From contig UBWZ01000002.1 of NCBI GenBank assembly GCA_900469345.1, positions 286,849-350,848 on the forward strand: a stretch of 64,000 nucleotides of DNA. The letters run 5' to 3'. The translations under genes and the position numbers were made by a program. Each line of letters opens with the position of its first letter. The first letter of the stretch is position 1. The notes beneath the pieces are model-generated. The model saw only the letters and a list, made by a program, of their open reading frames with translations. It searched no databases and was not told the origin of the DNA. Below are positions 55,730 through 64,000 of the stretch, piece by piece. The DNA is from Hyphomicrobiales bacterium (GTDB taxonomy: Bacteria; Pseudomonadota; Alphaproteobacteria; Rhizobiales; Rhizobiaceae).

Positions 55730-55759
55730 GAAGGCGGGGCCAGGGGTGCCCCCGCCTTC
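55730..55759 (-). terminator. GC hairpin between frcB and frcC
   Basis: GAAGGCGGGG (55730-55739) pairs perfectly with CCCCGCCTTC (55750-55759), 12 bp after the frcB stop. The minus-strand message would carry a 10-bp stem; it probably stabilises frcB mRNA and limits read-through into frcCAK. Confidence 0.6.
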
Positions 55760-55771
55760 TCTACCGAAGCA

Positions 55772-56797
55772 TCAGCCCCAGCACTTGCCGAGGCCGGCCT
55801 TGGTATCGATGGACTTGATCGCCGAAACCGGCTTGTCCGTCACCAGGGTGACGCCGGTATCGAAGAAGTCCTTGCCGGCGGTCGGCTTCGGCTTTTCGCC
55901 GGTGTCGGCGAACTTCTTGATCGCCTCGATGCCGAGCGCCGCCATCTGCAGCGGATACTGCTGCGAGGTGGCTCCGATCACGCCTTCTGCGACGTTCTTG
56001 ACGCCCGGGCAGCCGCCGTCGACCGACACGATCAGCACATCCTTTTCACGGCCGACGGCCTTCAGCGCCTCGTAGGCACCGGCAGCGGCAGGCTCGTTGA
56101 TGGTGTGCACAACGTTGATGGTCGGATCCTTCTGGAGAAGGTTTTCCATGGCGGTGCGGCCGCCTTCTTCGTTGCCGTTGGTGACGTCATGGCCGACGAT
56201 GCGCTTGTCGTCCTCGTCGCCGATCTTGTTGGGGTTCTTGGGGTCGATGCCGAAGCCCATCATGAAGCCCTGGTCGCGCAGGATGTCGACGGACGGCTGC
56301 GACGGCGTCAGGTCGAGGAAGGCCACCTTCGCGTCCTTCGCCTTGTCGCCGAGCGTTTCCTTGGCCCACTGGCCGATCAGCTTGCCGGCGAGAAGGTTGT
56401 CGGTCGCAAACGTCATGTCGGCCGCGTCGATCGGCTCCAGCGGCGTGTCGAGCGCGATCACCAGAAGGCCGGCATCGCGGGCCTTCTTGAGGTTCGGCAC
56501 GATGCCCTTGGTGTCGGACGCGGTGATCAGGATGCCCTTGGCGCCATCGGCGATGCAGGTCTCGATGGCCGCGACCTGGCTTTCGGAATCGCCGTCGATC
56601 TTGCCGGCATAGGACTTCAGCGAAACGCCGATTTCCTTGGCCTTGGCGGTGGCGCCTTCCTTCATCTTGACGAAGAAGGGATTGGTGTCGGTCTTGGTAA
56701 TAAGGCAGGCGGAAACGTCCGCGGCCGATGCGGGCGCGGCAAAGGCAACGCCGAGTGCCAGCGTGGCGAAAGCAGTAGCGAGTAGCGTATTTTTCAT
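55772..56797 (-). CDS. frcB: Fructose ABC transporter substrate-binding protein
   Basis: A 341-residue periplasmic sugar-binding protein (Peripla_BP_4). The signal peptide [20 protein letters not shown] ends near [26 protein letters not shown] begins the mature protein, with [19 protein letters not shown] and [13 protein letters not shown] as sugar-binding segments. Of two close ATGs, 56797 lies six bases after GGGAGG and is preferred to 56803, which abuts it. The operon order frcB-frcC-frcA-frcK matches S. meliloti, where the system carries fructose, ribose and mannose. Confidence 0.94.
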   Translation of the reverse strand: MKNTLLATAFATLALGVAFAAPASAADVSACLITKTDTNPFFVKMKEGATAKAKEIGVSLKSYAGKIDGDSESQVAAIETCIADGAKGILITASDTKGIVPNLKKARDAGLLVIALDTPLEPIDAADMTFATDNLLAGKLIGQWAKETLGDKAKDAKVAFLDLTPSQPSVDILRDQGFMMGFGIDPKNPNKIGDEDDKRIVGHDVTNGNEEGGRTAMENLLQKDPTINVVHTINEPAAAGAYEALKAVGREKDVLIVSVDGGCPGVKNVAEGVIGATSQQYPLQMAALGIEAIKKFADTGEKPKPTAGKDFFDTGVTLVTDKPVSAIKSIDTKAGLGKCWG

Positions 56798-56930
56798 TGT
56801 CATCCTCCCGAAAATGAACAAAGGGGACTCCCCTTCAAGGTGCGGCGCCAAGCGCGTCTGCGTAAGCATCCTCCCGAGCCTCCACACCCTGCACAGCCGC
56901 CATTAATGTCCATGACGAGATGCTTGTCAA

Positions 56931-56957
56931 ATAAATAAATCCGATTGAATTATTTAT
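56931..56957. promoter_or_regulatory. AT-rich inverted repeat in the frcB/ROK-regulator divergent region
   Basis: ATAAATAA (56931-56938) and TTATTTAT (56950-56957) are perfect inverted arms 11 bp apart, 134 bp upstream of frcB and 47 bp upstream of the ROK regulator. ROK regulators such as NagC and Mlc bind AT-rich repeats, so this is the best operator candidate. Confidence 0.5.
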
Positions 56958-57003
56958 CCACGAGACGTAGAAATGTGACTGGAGGCTGAAGGAGGGAGGC
57001 TGG

Positions 57004-58233
57004 ATGTCCATGGAAGATCCGTTGCAACCGCCAAACCTGCCGCTCGTCGTCTCATCGACCGGCGGCGCCAACCAGGTGCGCGTCCGGGCCTATAACGAAC
57101 GGCTGATCCTGTCGCTGGTCCGGCTGCACGGTTCGCTCTCCAAGGCAGACATTGCACGCCTGAGCGGCCTGTCGGCGCAGACGGCCTCAGTGATCATGCG
57201 GTCGCTGGAGCGCGAGGGCATGATCCTGCGCGGCGACAAGGTTCGCGGCAAGGTCGGTCAGCCGTCCGTCCCGATGCAGCTCAACCCCGACGCCGTCTAC
57301 TCCTTCGGGGTAAAGATCGGCCGACGCAGTGCCGACCTGGTCCTGATGGATTTCGTCGGCAACATCCGGCTGCACCTGCACGAAACCTTTCCATACCCGC
57401 TGCCGGACCGCATCATGGCCTTCATCACGGACGGCATGGCGACGATCGAGGCAAAGCTCGGTCACGGCCAGCAGAGCCGCATTGCCGGCGTCGGCATTGC
57501 GGCCCCGTTCGAACTGTGGAACTGGGCCGGAGAGGTAGGTGCGCCCAACGGCGCCATGGAAGTCTGGCGCCATTTTGATCTCCAGTCCGAAGTGGCGGCC
57601 AAGGTGCCCTACCCCGTCTTTCTGCAGAACGACGCCACCAGCGCCTGCGGCGCAGAACTCGTGTTCGGCAAGGGGTCCAGCTATCAGGACTTCGTCTATT
57701 TCTTCGTCGGATCCTTCATCGGCGGCGGCATCGTCCTCAATTCAGCGATCTATTCCGGCCGGACCGGCACGGCCGGCGCCGTCGGGCCCCTGCCCGTCCT
57801 CGGCAAGAACGGCGAGCCCCGCCAACTGCTGGAAATCGCCTCCATCTTCGTGCTGGAACGGGTGCTGCGCGACCGCGGCATCGATCCGCAACCGCTGTGG
57901 TATTCCGCCGACCAGTGGATCGATTTCGGCGAGCCGCTCACCGCCTGGATCGAATCGAGCGCCAAGGGGCTGGCGCAGGCGATCGTCGCTGCCGCTTCGA
58001 TCATCGACTTCGGCGCCGCCATCATCGACGGCGGCTTTCCCGGCTGGGTGCGCGAACGTCTGGTGCGCGCCACCATCGCCGAGGCGAAACGGCTCGATCT
58101 CCAGGGGGTCGTGATGCCCGACATCATCGAGGGCTCGGTCGGCTCACAGGCCCGGGCCATCGGCGGTGCCAGCCTGCCGATCTTCGCGCGCTACCTCACC
58201 GACCAGAACGTCCTCTTCAAGGATCTGACGTAA
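57004..58233 (+). CDS. ROK-family regulator of the fructose transport operon
   Basis: A 409-residue regulator with N-terminal winged HTH (NERLILSLVRLHGSLSKADI, RLSGLSAQTASVIMRSLER) and ROK domain (VGIAAPFELWNWAG, FLQNDATSACGAELVFGKGS, FFVGSFIGGGIVLN, GTAGAVGPLPVLG). The CxCGxxGC zinc motif of most ROK proteins is absent, where GKNGEPRQLLEIAS occurs instead. Divergent position next to frcB suggests fructose-responsive repression. A GGAGGG-like ribosome site precedes the ATG. Its 3' end overlaps the PAP2 gene by 17 bp. Confidence 0.92.
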   Translation: MSMEDPLQPPNLPLVVSSTGGANQVRVRAYNERLILSLVRLHGSLSKADIARLSGLSAQTASVIMRSLEREGMILRGDKVRGKVGQPSVPMQLNPDAVYSFGVKIGRRSADLVLMDFVGNIRLHLHETFPYPLPDRIMAFITDGMATIEAKLGHGQQSRIAGVGIAAPFELWNWAGEVGAPNGAMEVWRHFDLQSEVAAKVPYPVFLQNDATSACGAELVFGKGSSYQDFVYFFVGSFIGGGIVLNSAIYSGRTGTAGAVGPLPVLGKNGEPRQLLEIASIFVLERVLRDRGIDPQPLWYSADQWIDFGEPLTAWIESSAKGLAQAIVAAASIIDFGAAIIDGGFPGWVRERLVRATIAEAKRLDLQGVVMPDIIEGSVGSQARAIGGASLPIFARYLTDQNVLFKDLT

Positions 58234-58960
58234 CCTCGTCCGCCGGCGCCGGCGTCGCCGGCTTGGTCGAGATGAAGCGCCGCGAAACGAGCCAGCAGAG
58301 GGCCGCCCAGGTGGCGCCCGCACACCAGCCCCCCAGCACGTCGGTCGGATAGTGGACGCCGAGATAGATGCGGCTGATGCCGATCAGCAGCGTCAGGAAT
58401 ATGCCGGTGCCGAGCAGGAAGATGCGCGTCGACCGGTACTGCTCGGCCCGCGACAACAGCGCCGCCAGCGTCAGGTAGGTCACTGCCGACAGCATCGCAT
58501 GGCCACTCGGAAAGCTCATGTCGTGCACCTCCACCAGATGCGGCACGATGTCCGGCCGCGGCCGTCCAATGCCGAACTTCGCAACCTGGCTGACGACCCA
58601 TCCGCCGAGAATGGAGAGGAACATGAAGGCGGCGATCGCCCGCCGGCGACCGAGCATGAGATAGATGGTGGCAAGGATCGTCATCAGCGACAGCACGGTC
58701 GTGCCGCCGAGCGCGGTGATGTCGTTCATCGCGTGGCTCAGCCAGTAGGGCCCGATCGGCGTGCCGAGGTCGCCCGTCACCCGCAGCCCGAGCAGGATCC
58801 TGTCGTCGAAGGCGTGCGTCTCGCCTTCACTGACCTCGCTCGCGAGGCTCAGGAACAGGAACAGCCCGCCCGCCACCGCTCCGAATGCGATGAGGCCAAG
58901 CGGCTCGAAGGTCATAAAACGCTTCACGATCCTCTGCCGGAACCTCTGATGGTATGCCAT
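58217..58960 (-). CDS. PAP2-family membrane phosphatase
   Basis: A 247-residue protein with about six hydrophobic segments and the three-part acid phosphatase signature: KFGIGRPRPD, PSGHAMLSA and SRIYLGVHYPTDVLGG. This fits lipid phosphate phosphatases acting on undecaprenyl pyrophosphate or phosphatidic acid. ATG 58960 has GAGGAAAAGAGC upstream and is preferred to an ATG at 58993 that overlaps the previous stop. Confidence 0.92.
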   Translation of the reverse strand: MAYHQRFRQRIVKRFMTFEPLGLIAFGAVAGGLFLFLSLASEVSEGETHAFDDRILLGLRVTGDLGTPIGPYWLSHAMNDITALGGTTVLSLMTILATIYLMLGRRRAIAAFMFLSILGGWVVSQVAKFGIGRPRPDIVPHLVEVHDMSFPSGHAMLSAVTYLTLAALLSRAEQYRSTRIFLLGTGIFLTLLIGISRIYLGVHYPTDVLGGWCAGATWAALCWLVSRRFISTKPATPAPADEVTSDP

Positions 58961-58989
58961 GCTCTTTTCCTCAGATACGCTGTCGACGC

Positions 58990-59808
58990 TCATATAGGCA
59001 TCGCCTGGCGCGCTTGCTGCAGTGTCGGCGGATCGACGATGCGGTATCGGGCCTCGATGAACCCGTAGGCGCCGAAGGCGAACAGGCCGAGCGCCACCAC
59101 CACGTAGACCAGGCTGCCGAATGGCAACTGGCGCACCCATATCAGCGCATCGGCCGAACTGCCCGCCTGCTGCGGATCGACGGCGAAGGCGGCATAGAGG
59201 AAGAACACGCCGATGATGAGGAAGATCGTGCCGCGCGCGACAAGCCCGTACATGCAGACCGCGTCTAGCCACGTCCCTTCCTTCCAGTCGCGGCCGAAAT
59301 ACTTGCGGTAGCGGCGCATCGCGCCCCGCATGATCTGGGCGACGCCGCTGGCGAGGATCGCAAGCGCCAGCAACCCCACCAGATAGCGCCCGAACGGCTG
59401 GCTCATCAGCCAGCCCGTCCAGCTGCTGCCGCCGTCGGAGGAGCCGCCGCCGAAGCCGAGGCGAAACGCCTGGCCGATGGCGAACGAGGCAAGGCTGGTA
59501 TAGGTCGCGGCGCTGACGAGTAGCACGGCGCGCGTGCCATAGCCCCGCGCATCGTTGTCATGGCGGTCCGTGTTGAAGATCGCCTGCACCAGCCGCCAGA
59601 CGATGAAGCCCACAAGCCCGACCCCGATCAGTCCGAGCCAGATCTGCCCGAACGGCTGTCCGAGCAGGATCTGCATTGCCGACTTCGAGTCGGGCCGCCC
59701 TCCACCGAAGGACGAAAGCAGCGCCATGGCGGCCGTCAGTGCGTAGACGGTTCCCCGTGCCGCGTAGCCGAAGCGGGCGATCCACTCGAGTTTGTTGTCA
59801 GGAATCAC
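58990..59808 (-). CDS. DUF1206 family membrane protein
   Basis: A 272-residue protein with six hydrophobic segments in three pairs, each pair starting with a Gly-rich R-x-G or R-G motif: ARFGYAARGTVYALTAAMAL, GYGTRAVLLVSAATY and GLVARGTIFLIIGVFFLYAA. This triple repeat is the DUF1206 pattern; function unknown. The start is GTG 59808 with GGGGAGGACAGC upstream. Probably co-transcribed with the PAP2 gene. Confidence 0.9.
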   Translation of the reverse strand: MIPDNKLEWIARFGYAARGTVYALTAAMALLSSFGGGRPDSKSAMQILLGQPFGQIWLGLIGVGLVGFIVWRLVQAIFNTDRHDNDARGYGTRAVLLVSAATYTSLASFAIGQAFRLGFGGGSSDGGSSWTGWLMSQPFGRYLVGLLALAILASGVAQIMRGAMRRYRKYFGRDWKEGTWLDAVCMYGLVARGTIFLIIGVFFLYAAFAVDPQQAGSSADALIWVRQLPFGSLVYVVVALGLFAFGAYGFIEARYRIVDPPTLQQARQAMPI

Positions 59809-59948
59809 GCTGTCCTCCCCATAAAGATGAGCGTGAACGCATGATCGGAAGTCAGGTTCCGCGTATGCAAGGGGCCGCCCTCCATGCCTGGGATTGACCG
59901 CCGGCGAACGTGACATAGTTTTGTCGGCACAATAACACCGGTGCCTCC

Positions 59949-61349
59949 GTGAACCTGAACGGCATTCTTCGTCGCTGGAACCAACAGACCCTGGCGCGGC
60001 AGTTCCTGCTGGCTGGCGGGGTGGTGTCGCTGTGCGCCATGCTGCTGATCGGCGCCTTTGTGACGAGCCTGATCGAAGCTGCCGTGACGCGAAATTCTGC
60101 TGCCGCAACGGCCCTCTACGTCGACAGCGTGATCGCCCCGATCCTGCCCGACCTGAAGACGAGGGAGGCTCTGGACGATGTCACCACCCGGGTACTCGAC
60201 GAGACCTTCGGCCAGGGCGCCCTGGGCGGCAGGGTTGTGTCGTTTCGGCTGTGGCGCGGCGACGGGACAATACTCTATTCCACCGAAAAGGACATGGTCG
60301 GCCGCCGCTACCCGGCCGGCAGCGATCTGCGCACGGCCTTCGGTGGCCGCATGGTCGCCCACTTCGGCTATCCGGAGGATCCCGAAAGCGAAGCCCAGCG
60401 GGCGCTCGGCAAGCCCCTCCTGGAGATCTACAATCCCGTACTGCAGCCCTGGTCCGGGGAGGTCGTGGCCGTCAGCGAATTCTACGAGGTCGCCGAGGAC
60501 TTTCACCACAGCCTCGCCCACGCGCGCCTTCAGACCTGGCTCGCGGTGGCCGGCGTGACGCTGCTTTTCTTTCTGCTTCTGTCCGCCATCGTCTTCCGCG
60601 GCAGCCGCACGATTGCCAGCCAGCAACGCGCCCTGACGGACCGGGTGGCGGACCTGTCCTCACTGCTGTCGCAGAACCGGGCCCTGCATGCGCGGGCACA
60701 AAGGGCCTCGCAACGCGCCACGGCCCTCAACGAAAGCTATCTGCGACGCCTCGGCGCCGATCTGCACGACGGCCCGGCACAACTCGTTGCCTATGCGGCG
60801 CTTCGCGTCGACAGCAACCTGCTCGTCGATCCCGGCGCCTCCCAGGACGCGCGCGAAGGCGAGATTGCCGCCATCAAGGAACGCCTGCAGGAGGCGATGG
60901 ACGATATTCGCAGCATCTGCACCGGCCTAGTCTTGCCCGACATCGAATCCGCCGATCTGTCGGATGTGCTGCGCAGGGCCGTCGCCGCCCATTCGCAACG
61001 CACCGGCACCCCCGTCGAGCTGTCCATGAACGGCCCGCGGCAGCACCTTTCCCCATCCGCAAAGATCTCCATCTACAGATTTGTGCAGGAAGCATTGAAT
61101 AACGGCTTTCGCCATGCAGGTGGCGTAGGGCAAAAGGTAAGCCAGACCTTCAAGGACGGCAGCATCGTCATCGAAGTCAGCGATCGCGGTTCCGGTTTCG
61201 ACCCCGATGCGATCAGGCCCGGCGGGCTGGGGCTGGCGGGGCTGCGCGAGCGGATCGAAAGTCTCGGCGGCACGTTTACGATTGCCACTTCCAACCGGGG
61301 TACCACGCTCTGCATGTCGCTGAGCCTCAACGAAATGGAGCAAGCCTGA
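59949..61349 (+). CDS. NarX-type sensor histidine kinase (HisKA_3)
   Basis: A 466-residue membrane kinase: first helix about 20-45, a sensor domain (50-190, LWRGDGTILYSTEKDMVGRR), second helix (LAVAGVTLLFFLLLSAIVF), coiled-coil segment, then HisKA_3 with the His in RRLGADLHDGPAQLVAY. HATPase motifs are YRFVQEALNNGFRHAGG and GGLGLAGLRERIESLGG. It starts with GTG, and its stop overlaps the next start by one base. Signal unknown. Confidence 0.93.
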   Translation: MNLNGILRRWNQQTLARQFLLAGGVVSLCAMLLIGAFVTSLIEAAVTRNSAAATALYVDSVIAPILPDLKTREALDDVTTRVLDETFGQGALGGRVVSFRLWRGDGTILYSTEKDMVGRRYPAGSDLRTAFGGRMVAHFGYPEDPESEAQRALGKPLLEIYNPVLQPWSGEVVAVSEFYEVAEDFHHSLAHARLQTWLAVAGVTLLFFLLLSAIVFRGSRTIASQQRALTDRVADLSSLLSQNRALHARAQRASQRATALNESYLRRLGADLHDGPAQLVAYAALRVDSNLLVDPGASQDAREGEIAAIKERLQEAMDDIRSICTGLVLPDIESADLSDVLRRAVAAHSQRTGTPVELSMNGPRQHLSPSAKISIYRFVQEALNNGFRHAGGVGQKVSQTFKDGSIVIEVSDRGSGFDPDAIRPGGLGLAGLRERIESLGGTFTIATSNRGTTLCMSLSLNEMEQA

Positions 61350-62005
61350 TGCCTGATATCAAAGTCGCTGTTATCGACGACCACCCCCTCTTTCGCGAAG
61401 GCGTCATCCGTAGCCTCGGCGAGATTGACGGCTTCGACATCGTGGCCGAGGGCGGATCTTGTGACGAAGCGCTGACGATTGCCACCACCGTGTGTCCGGA
61501 TGTCATGCTGATGGATATCTCGATGCCGGGAAATGGCTTGGAAGCGGTGGCCGGAGCCATGGAGGCCTGCCCCTCGCTGCGGATCATCATGCTGACGGTC
61601 TCGGAAGCCAACGACGACATTGCCAAGGCATTGCGCCTCGGCGCCAAGGGCTATGTCCTCAAGGGAATCGGCTCCCGCTCGCTCGCCGACGTCATCAGGA
61701 CCGTCGCATCCGGCGAAAGCTACGTCTCGCCCTCCCTGTCCGCACGCTTGATCGCCGGCCTTTCGGAAGCGCGGGAACTCAGCGAAAAACGCGATCTCCT
61801 GGCAGATCTCACTGAACGGGAACAGCAGGTTCTCAGTCTTGTCGCATCCGGCCTCAGCAACAAGCGCGTGGCGATCCAACTCGACCTGCATGAAAAGACG
61901 GTCAAGCATCACATGACCCGTATCCTTGCCAAGCTGAAGGTCAGCAACCGCACCGAGGCTGCGCTGGCAATGCGCGACGCATCCGAAAACCGGATCAGCG
62001 GTTGA
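61349..62005 (+). CDS. NarL/LuxR-family response regulator
   Basis: A 218-residue regulator paired with the preceding HisKA_3 kinase. Receiver: KVAVIDDHPLFREGVIRSL, phospho-acceptor in VMLMDISMPGNG, MLTVSEANDDIAKALR, GAKGYVLKGI. HTH: LTEREQQVLSLVASGLSNKR and VKHHMTRILAKLKVSNRTEA. The last 11 bp overlap the convergent Gly/Asn-rich protein gene. Confidence 0.95.
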   Translation: MPDIKVAVIDDHPLFREGVIRSLGEIDGFDIVAEGGSCDEALTIATTVCPDVMLMDISMPGNGLEAVAGAMEACPSLRIIMLTVSEANDDIAKALRLGAKGYVLKGIGSRSLADVIRTVASGESYVSPSLSARLIAGLSEARELSEKRDLLADLTEREQQVLSLVASGLSNKRVAIQLDLHEKTVKHHMTRILAKLKVSNRTEAALAMRDASENRISG

Positions 62006-62603
62006 ACTGCTCCAGTCGCGCCCGGTCGGATGACGTGGCGCGGCGATTGACGATGGTGCGGGACTTGGCGTCTCTCATCTCGTAGCGCCCGCCATTGATA
62101 CGTTCGACCGTGCCGTTCGCATGGCGAACTGACAGGGGCCGGTCGCCATCCGGGCGGTTGGGCGCGGGCGTTGCAGCCGTGGTCACGCCGTCGTCGTTCT
62201 CCGTGCCGCGAGCCGCTGGCTCCGCGCCGCCGCGGCCCGCGGCATCGGCAGCACCCTTGCCGGATCCGGCATCGTCGCCATCGCTGCCGCCGGCATTTCC
62301 GTTTCCGGCGCCACTGCCGTTTCCAGCGCTTCCGCCATTTCCGTTGCTCCCGCTACCGCTATTTCCGCCATTGCCATTGCTTCCGCCGCTTCCGCTGCCC
62401 TGGCTTCCGCCACCGTTTCCATTACCGCCGTTGCTGCCGCCGTTGCCGTTGCCGTTACCGCTGTTGCCATTGCCGTTGCCGGCAAAAGCCTTCGCCCACG
62501 AAATGGACGGGTGACCGTCGCGCATCACGGCATTGCCGGGCAGTGCGAGAAAACCGATAGCAGCCGCACCCGTGGTCAGGAAAAATTGGCGTCTGGATCT
62601 CAT
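61995..62603 (-). CDS. Tat-exported Gly/Asn-rich repeat protein of unknown function
   Basis: A 202-residue protein. The N-terminus MRSRRQFFLTTGAAAIGFLA has a clear twin-arginine motif (SRRQFF). Residues about 42-120 are short GN, GNGG and GS repeats of very low complexity, followed by an acidic linker. The last 50 residues are more ordered (PLSVRHANGTVERINGGRYE, MRDAKSRTIVNRRATSSDRA) and recall small domains found in rhizobial exported proteins. I do not recognise a named family. The repeat region may be unstable between strains. Confidence 0.75.
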   Translation of the reverse strand: MRSRRQFFLTTGAAAIGFLALPGNAVMRDGHPSISWAKAFAGNGNGNSGNGNGNGGSNGGNGNGGGSQGSGSGGSNGNGGNSGSGSNGNGGSAGNGSGAGNGNAGGSDGDDAGSGKGAADAAGRGGAEPAARGTENDDGVTTAATPAPNRPDGDRPLSVRHANGTVERINGGRYEMRDAKSRTIVNRRATSSDRARLEQFNR

Positions 62604-62936
62604 CTCATTGCCTCCGTCTCATACCTTCTCGCCGTCCCTGCCCAGCCCTTCCTAAGGATTGCCTACGCATCGGCGAGCCGTTTGGCTCACTTCCGTCAGC
62701 CGATCGCGTGAGCCTATGCGGCAGTATTGACCAACCGACCTTACCCCTGCCAGTTCCGCCCATGAAGCGTGAAGCGAGCTCTTACGTCCCTTTGCGACAT
62801 GGGCATCGGCCTTTGGTCCCAGCCACACACGGACCGAAGCCCGGGACGGGAACGCATCGGCACAATCGCGAATTGTGACGCCATGGCTGCTCACTGGGGC
62901 AGACAGTTCCGACCATCAAACACAAGAGGAAACGTC
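62604..62936. other. 333-bp region between the Gly/Asn-rich gene and the DUF1236 gene
   Basis: No convincing gene. An inverted repeat CACAAT-CGCGA-ATTGTG lies at 62861-62877, about 60 bp upstream of the DUF1236 start, and could be a protein-binding site. The in-frame extension upstream of 62937 has no signal peptide and is not believed to be coding. Confidence 0.5.
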
Positions 62937-63335
62937 ATGAAAACCAAGGCTATTCTTATCTCGTCGATGATCATTGCCGGTCTTGCCCCGGCTGCCTTCG
63001 CCCAGCAGAGCACCGTCAACGGCGCAGCCGGTGGTGCCGTCACCGGTGCCATCGTCGGCGGCCCCGTCGGCGCAGCCGTGGGCGGTGTAGTGGGTGCCGT
63101 TGCTGGCACCGCCATCGATCCGCCGCCGGAAAAGGTTGTCACCTACGTCCAGGAACAGCCGATGCCGACCGATACGGTAGTCGTTCAGGAGAAGGTCGTG
63201 GTCGGTAAGCCGGTACCGGAAACCGTCGTCCTGACCCCCGTTCCGAACTCGCCCAAGTATTCCTACGCGATCGTCAACAAGGAACGCGTGATCGTCGATC
63301 CGCAGACCCGCACGGTCGTCAAGGTCGTCAACTGA
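62937..63335 (+). CDS. DUF1236 domain-containing exported protein
   Basis: A 132-residue protein. Signal peptide MKTKAILISSMIIAGLAPAA ends near FAQ. Residues 28-60 are a glycine-zipper-like stretch (GGAVTGAIVGGPVGAAVGG), then the DUF1236 segment VTYVQEQPMPTDTVVVQEKV, VVGKPVPETVVLTPVPNSPK and YSYAIVNKERVIVDPQTRTV. Such proteins are abundant in Rhizobiales and have unknown function. AGAGGAAACGTC precedes the ATG. Confidence 0.88.
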   Translation: MKTKAILISSMIIAGLAPAAFAQQSTVNGAAGGAVTGAIVGGPVGAAVGGVVGAVAGTAIDPPPEKVVTYVQEQPMPTDTVVVQEKVVVGKPVPETVVLTPVPNSPKYSYAIVNKERVIVDPQTRTVVKVVN

Positions 63336-63361
63336 TCCCTGCGCCCCGCGCAGAGAACAGC

Positions 63362-63392
63362 GCCCCGCGGAGCACTCGCTCCGTGGGGCTTT
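63362..63392 (+). terminator. Terminator after the DUF1236 gene
   Basis: GCCCCGCGGAG (63362-63372) pairs with CTCCGTGGGGC (63379-63389) with one G-U pair around a 6-base loop; a short TTT follows. It lies 27 bp after the stop. Confidence 0.7.
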
Positions 63393-63474
63393 GCATGTCA
63401 GAAGCACGTCCGGGAACCATCGTCCTCGCGCCACGTTTGAGCGACTTCAACAGCCCATCGCAAAGAGGCTTATC

Positions 63475-64000
63475 TTGGCCCAAGTCCAGCGCGCCCCCGA
63501 CCATAAAGACTCCCCCGAACAAGATCAGGAAAACGCAAAAGCCCGCGACGGCGAGGACGAAAGCCCGGAAAGCGGCGAAAAGGCCGACGAGGGCAAGGAC
63601 GAGAACAAGCCCTCGATCATTCGCCGCCACCCGTTCTGGACGGCGTTCATCCTGCTGGTCGTGATCGCTCTCGGGATTGCCGCCTATTTCGTCTGGCTGA
63701 TCTATTACGAGCCCTACGAGACCACCGACGACGCTTTCGTCGATGCGCGCAGCTTTTCGGTCTCCGCGCGGGTTTCCGGCTATCTCGACGATATCCCCGT
63801 CACCGACAACCAGCATGTCGCGGCCGGCGACGTGATCGCCAAGATCTCTCCGCGCGACTATCAGATCGCTCTCGACCAGGCCGAGGCGCAGGTCGAGTCA
63901 GCCCGCGCCGCGATCGCCAATGCCAGCGCCCAGATCGAGGTCGCGTCCGCTTCGATCGACGAGGCCCGCGCGCAGGAGACCTCGACACTCGCAGCTCTCC
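63475..64000 (+). CDS. EmrA/HlyD-family membrane fusion (adaptor) protein, N-terminal part
   Basis: Cut by the right edge after 175 codons. The start is a TTG at 63475 with AGAGG seven bases upstream. The first about 55 residues are charged and disordered (LAQVQRAPDHKDSPEQDQEN), followed by one membrane helix (FWTAFILLVVIALGIAAYFV) and the EmrA-like periplasmic part: YEPYETTDDAFVDARSFSVS, ARVSGYLDDIPVTDNQHVAA, GDVIAKISPRDYQIALDQAE, then a coiled-coil heptad region. It probably pairs with an EmrB-type efflux pump beyond the window. Confidence 0.85.
   Translation, partial: MAQVQRAPDHKDSPEQDQENAKARDGEDESPESGEKADEGKDENKPSIIRRHPFWTAFILLVVIALGIAAYFVWLIYYEPYETTDDAFVDARSFSVSARVSGYLDDIPVTDNQHVAAGDVIAKISPRDYQIALDQAEAQVESARAAIANASAQIEVASASIDEARAQETSTLAAL

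Overview
The window looks like chromosomal or chromid DNA of a Rhizobiaceae-type alphaproteobacterium (Rhizobium/Agrobacterium/Ensifer relatives). It is GC-rich and densely packed, with many ATGA start/stop overlaps. It carries fixLJ-fixK, a FrcBCAK-type fructose transporter, Agrobacterium-like galactarolactone genes, a bacteriophytochrome and an ECF11/ChrR pair. I saw no rRNA, tRNA, CRISPR array, insertion sequence or phage gene. Names rest on motif reading from memory; no database search was run.

Layout. 1-7.1 kb: the end of an ABC ATPase gene, an MHS-family transporter, metH (minus) with a palindromic operator, and an AGE-family isomerase. 7.1-13.6 kb: signalling, with a PAS hybrid kinase, fixL, fixJ, a FixT-like pseudo-receiver behind a FixK box, and fixK. 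13.6-21.5 kb: a peptide-type uptake locus (binding protein, two permeases, ROK kinase, cutC) divergent from a ROK regulator and an MlrC-like M81 metallopeptidase; no ATPase gene is present there. 21.5-22.9 kb: an ATP-dependent DNA ligase and a small hydrophilic protein. 22.9-29.8 kb: a LigM-like folate-dependent demethylase divergent from a complete five-gene peptide-type ABC importer. 29.7-36.1 kb: a dioxygenase-hydrolase fusion, a heterodimeric ABC exporter and a DUF922 protein. 36.2-42.9 kb: a galactarate/galacturonate operon (GntR regulator, kdgD, gci, gli, TRAP transporter). 43-46.6 kb: pepT, an ECF sigma factor, a DnaJ-type co-chaperone and a single-domain response regulator. 46.7-52.3 kb: a red-light module (bphP, Rcp1-like regulator, HWE kinase) followed by rpoE-chrR-DUF2177, a singlet-oxygen-type stress module. 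52.3-58.2 kb: frcBCAK plus an SDR dehydrogenase, divergent from a ROK regulator. 58.2-64 kb: PAP2 phosphatase, DUF1206 membrane protein, a NarL-type two-component pair, a Tat-exported Gly/Asn-rich protein, a DUF1236 protein and the start of an EmrA/HlyD-type adaptor.

How the parts fit. Much of the window is nutrient scavenging (peptides, sugar acids, fructose, methoxy compounds) under local regulators of the ROK, GntR and two-component families. The rest senses oxygen, light and oxidative stress. A LigM-like demethylase would make 5-methyl-THF, the substrate of MetH. Three of the four binding-protein operons have a strong GC hairpin directly after the binding-protein gene, a likely device for making more binding protein than permease. 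The most distinctive items are the FixK-box/FixT-like feedback loop, the transporter-ROK kinase-CutC-MlrC locus, the MhqO/MhqD-like fusion, and the complementary degenerate ATP sites of the exporter pair.
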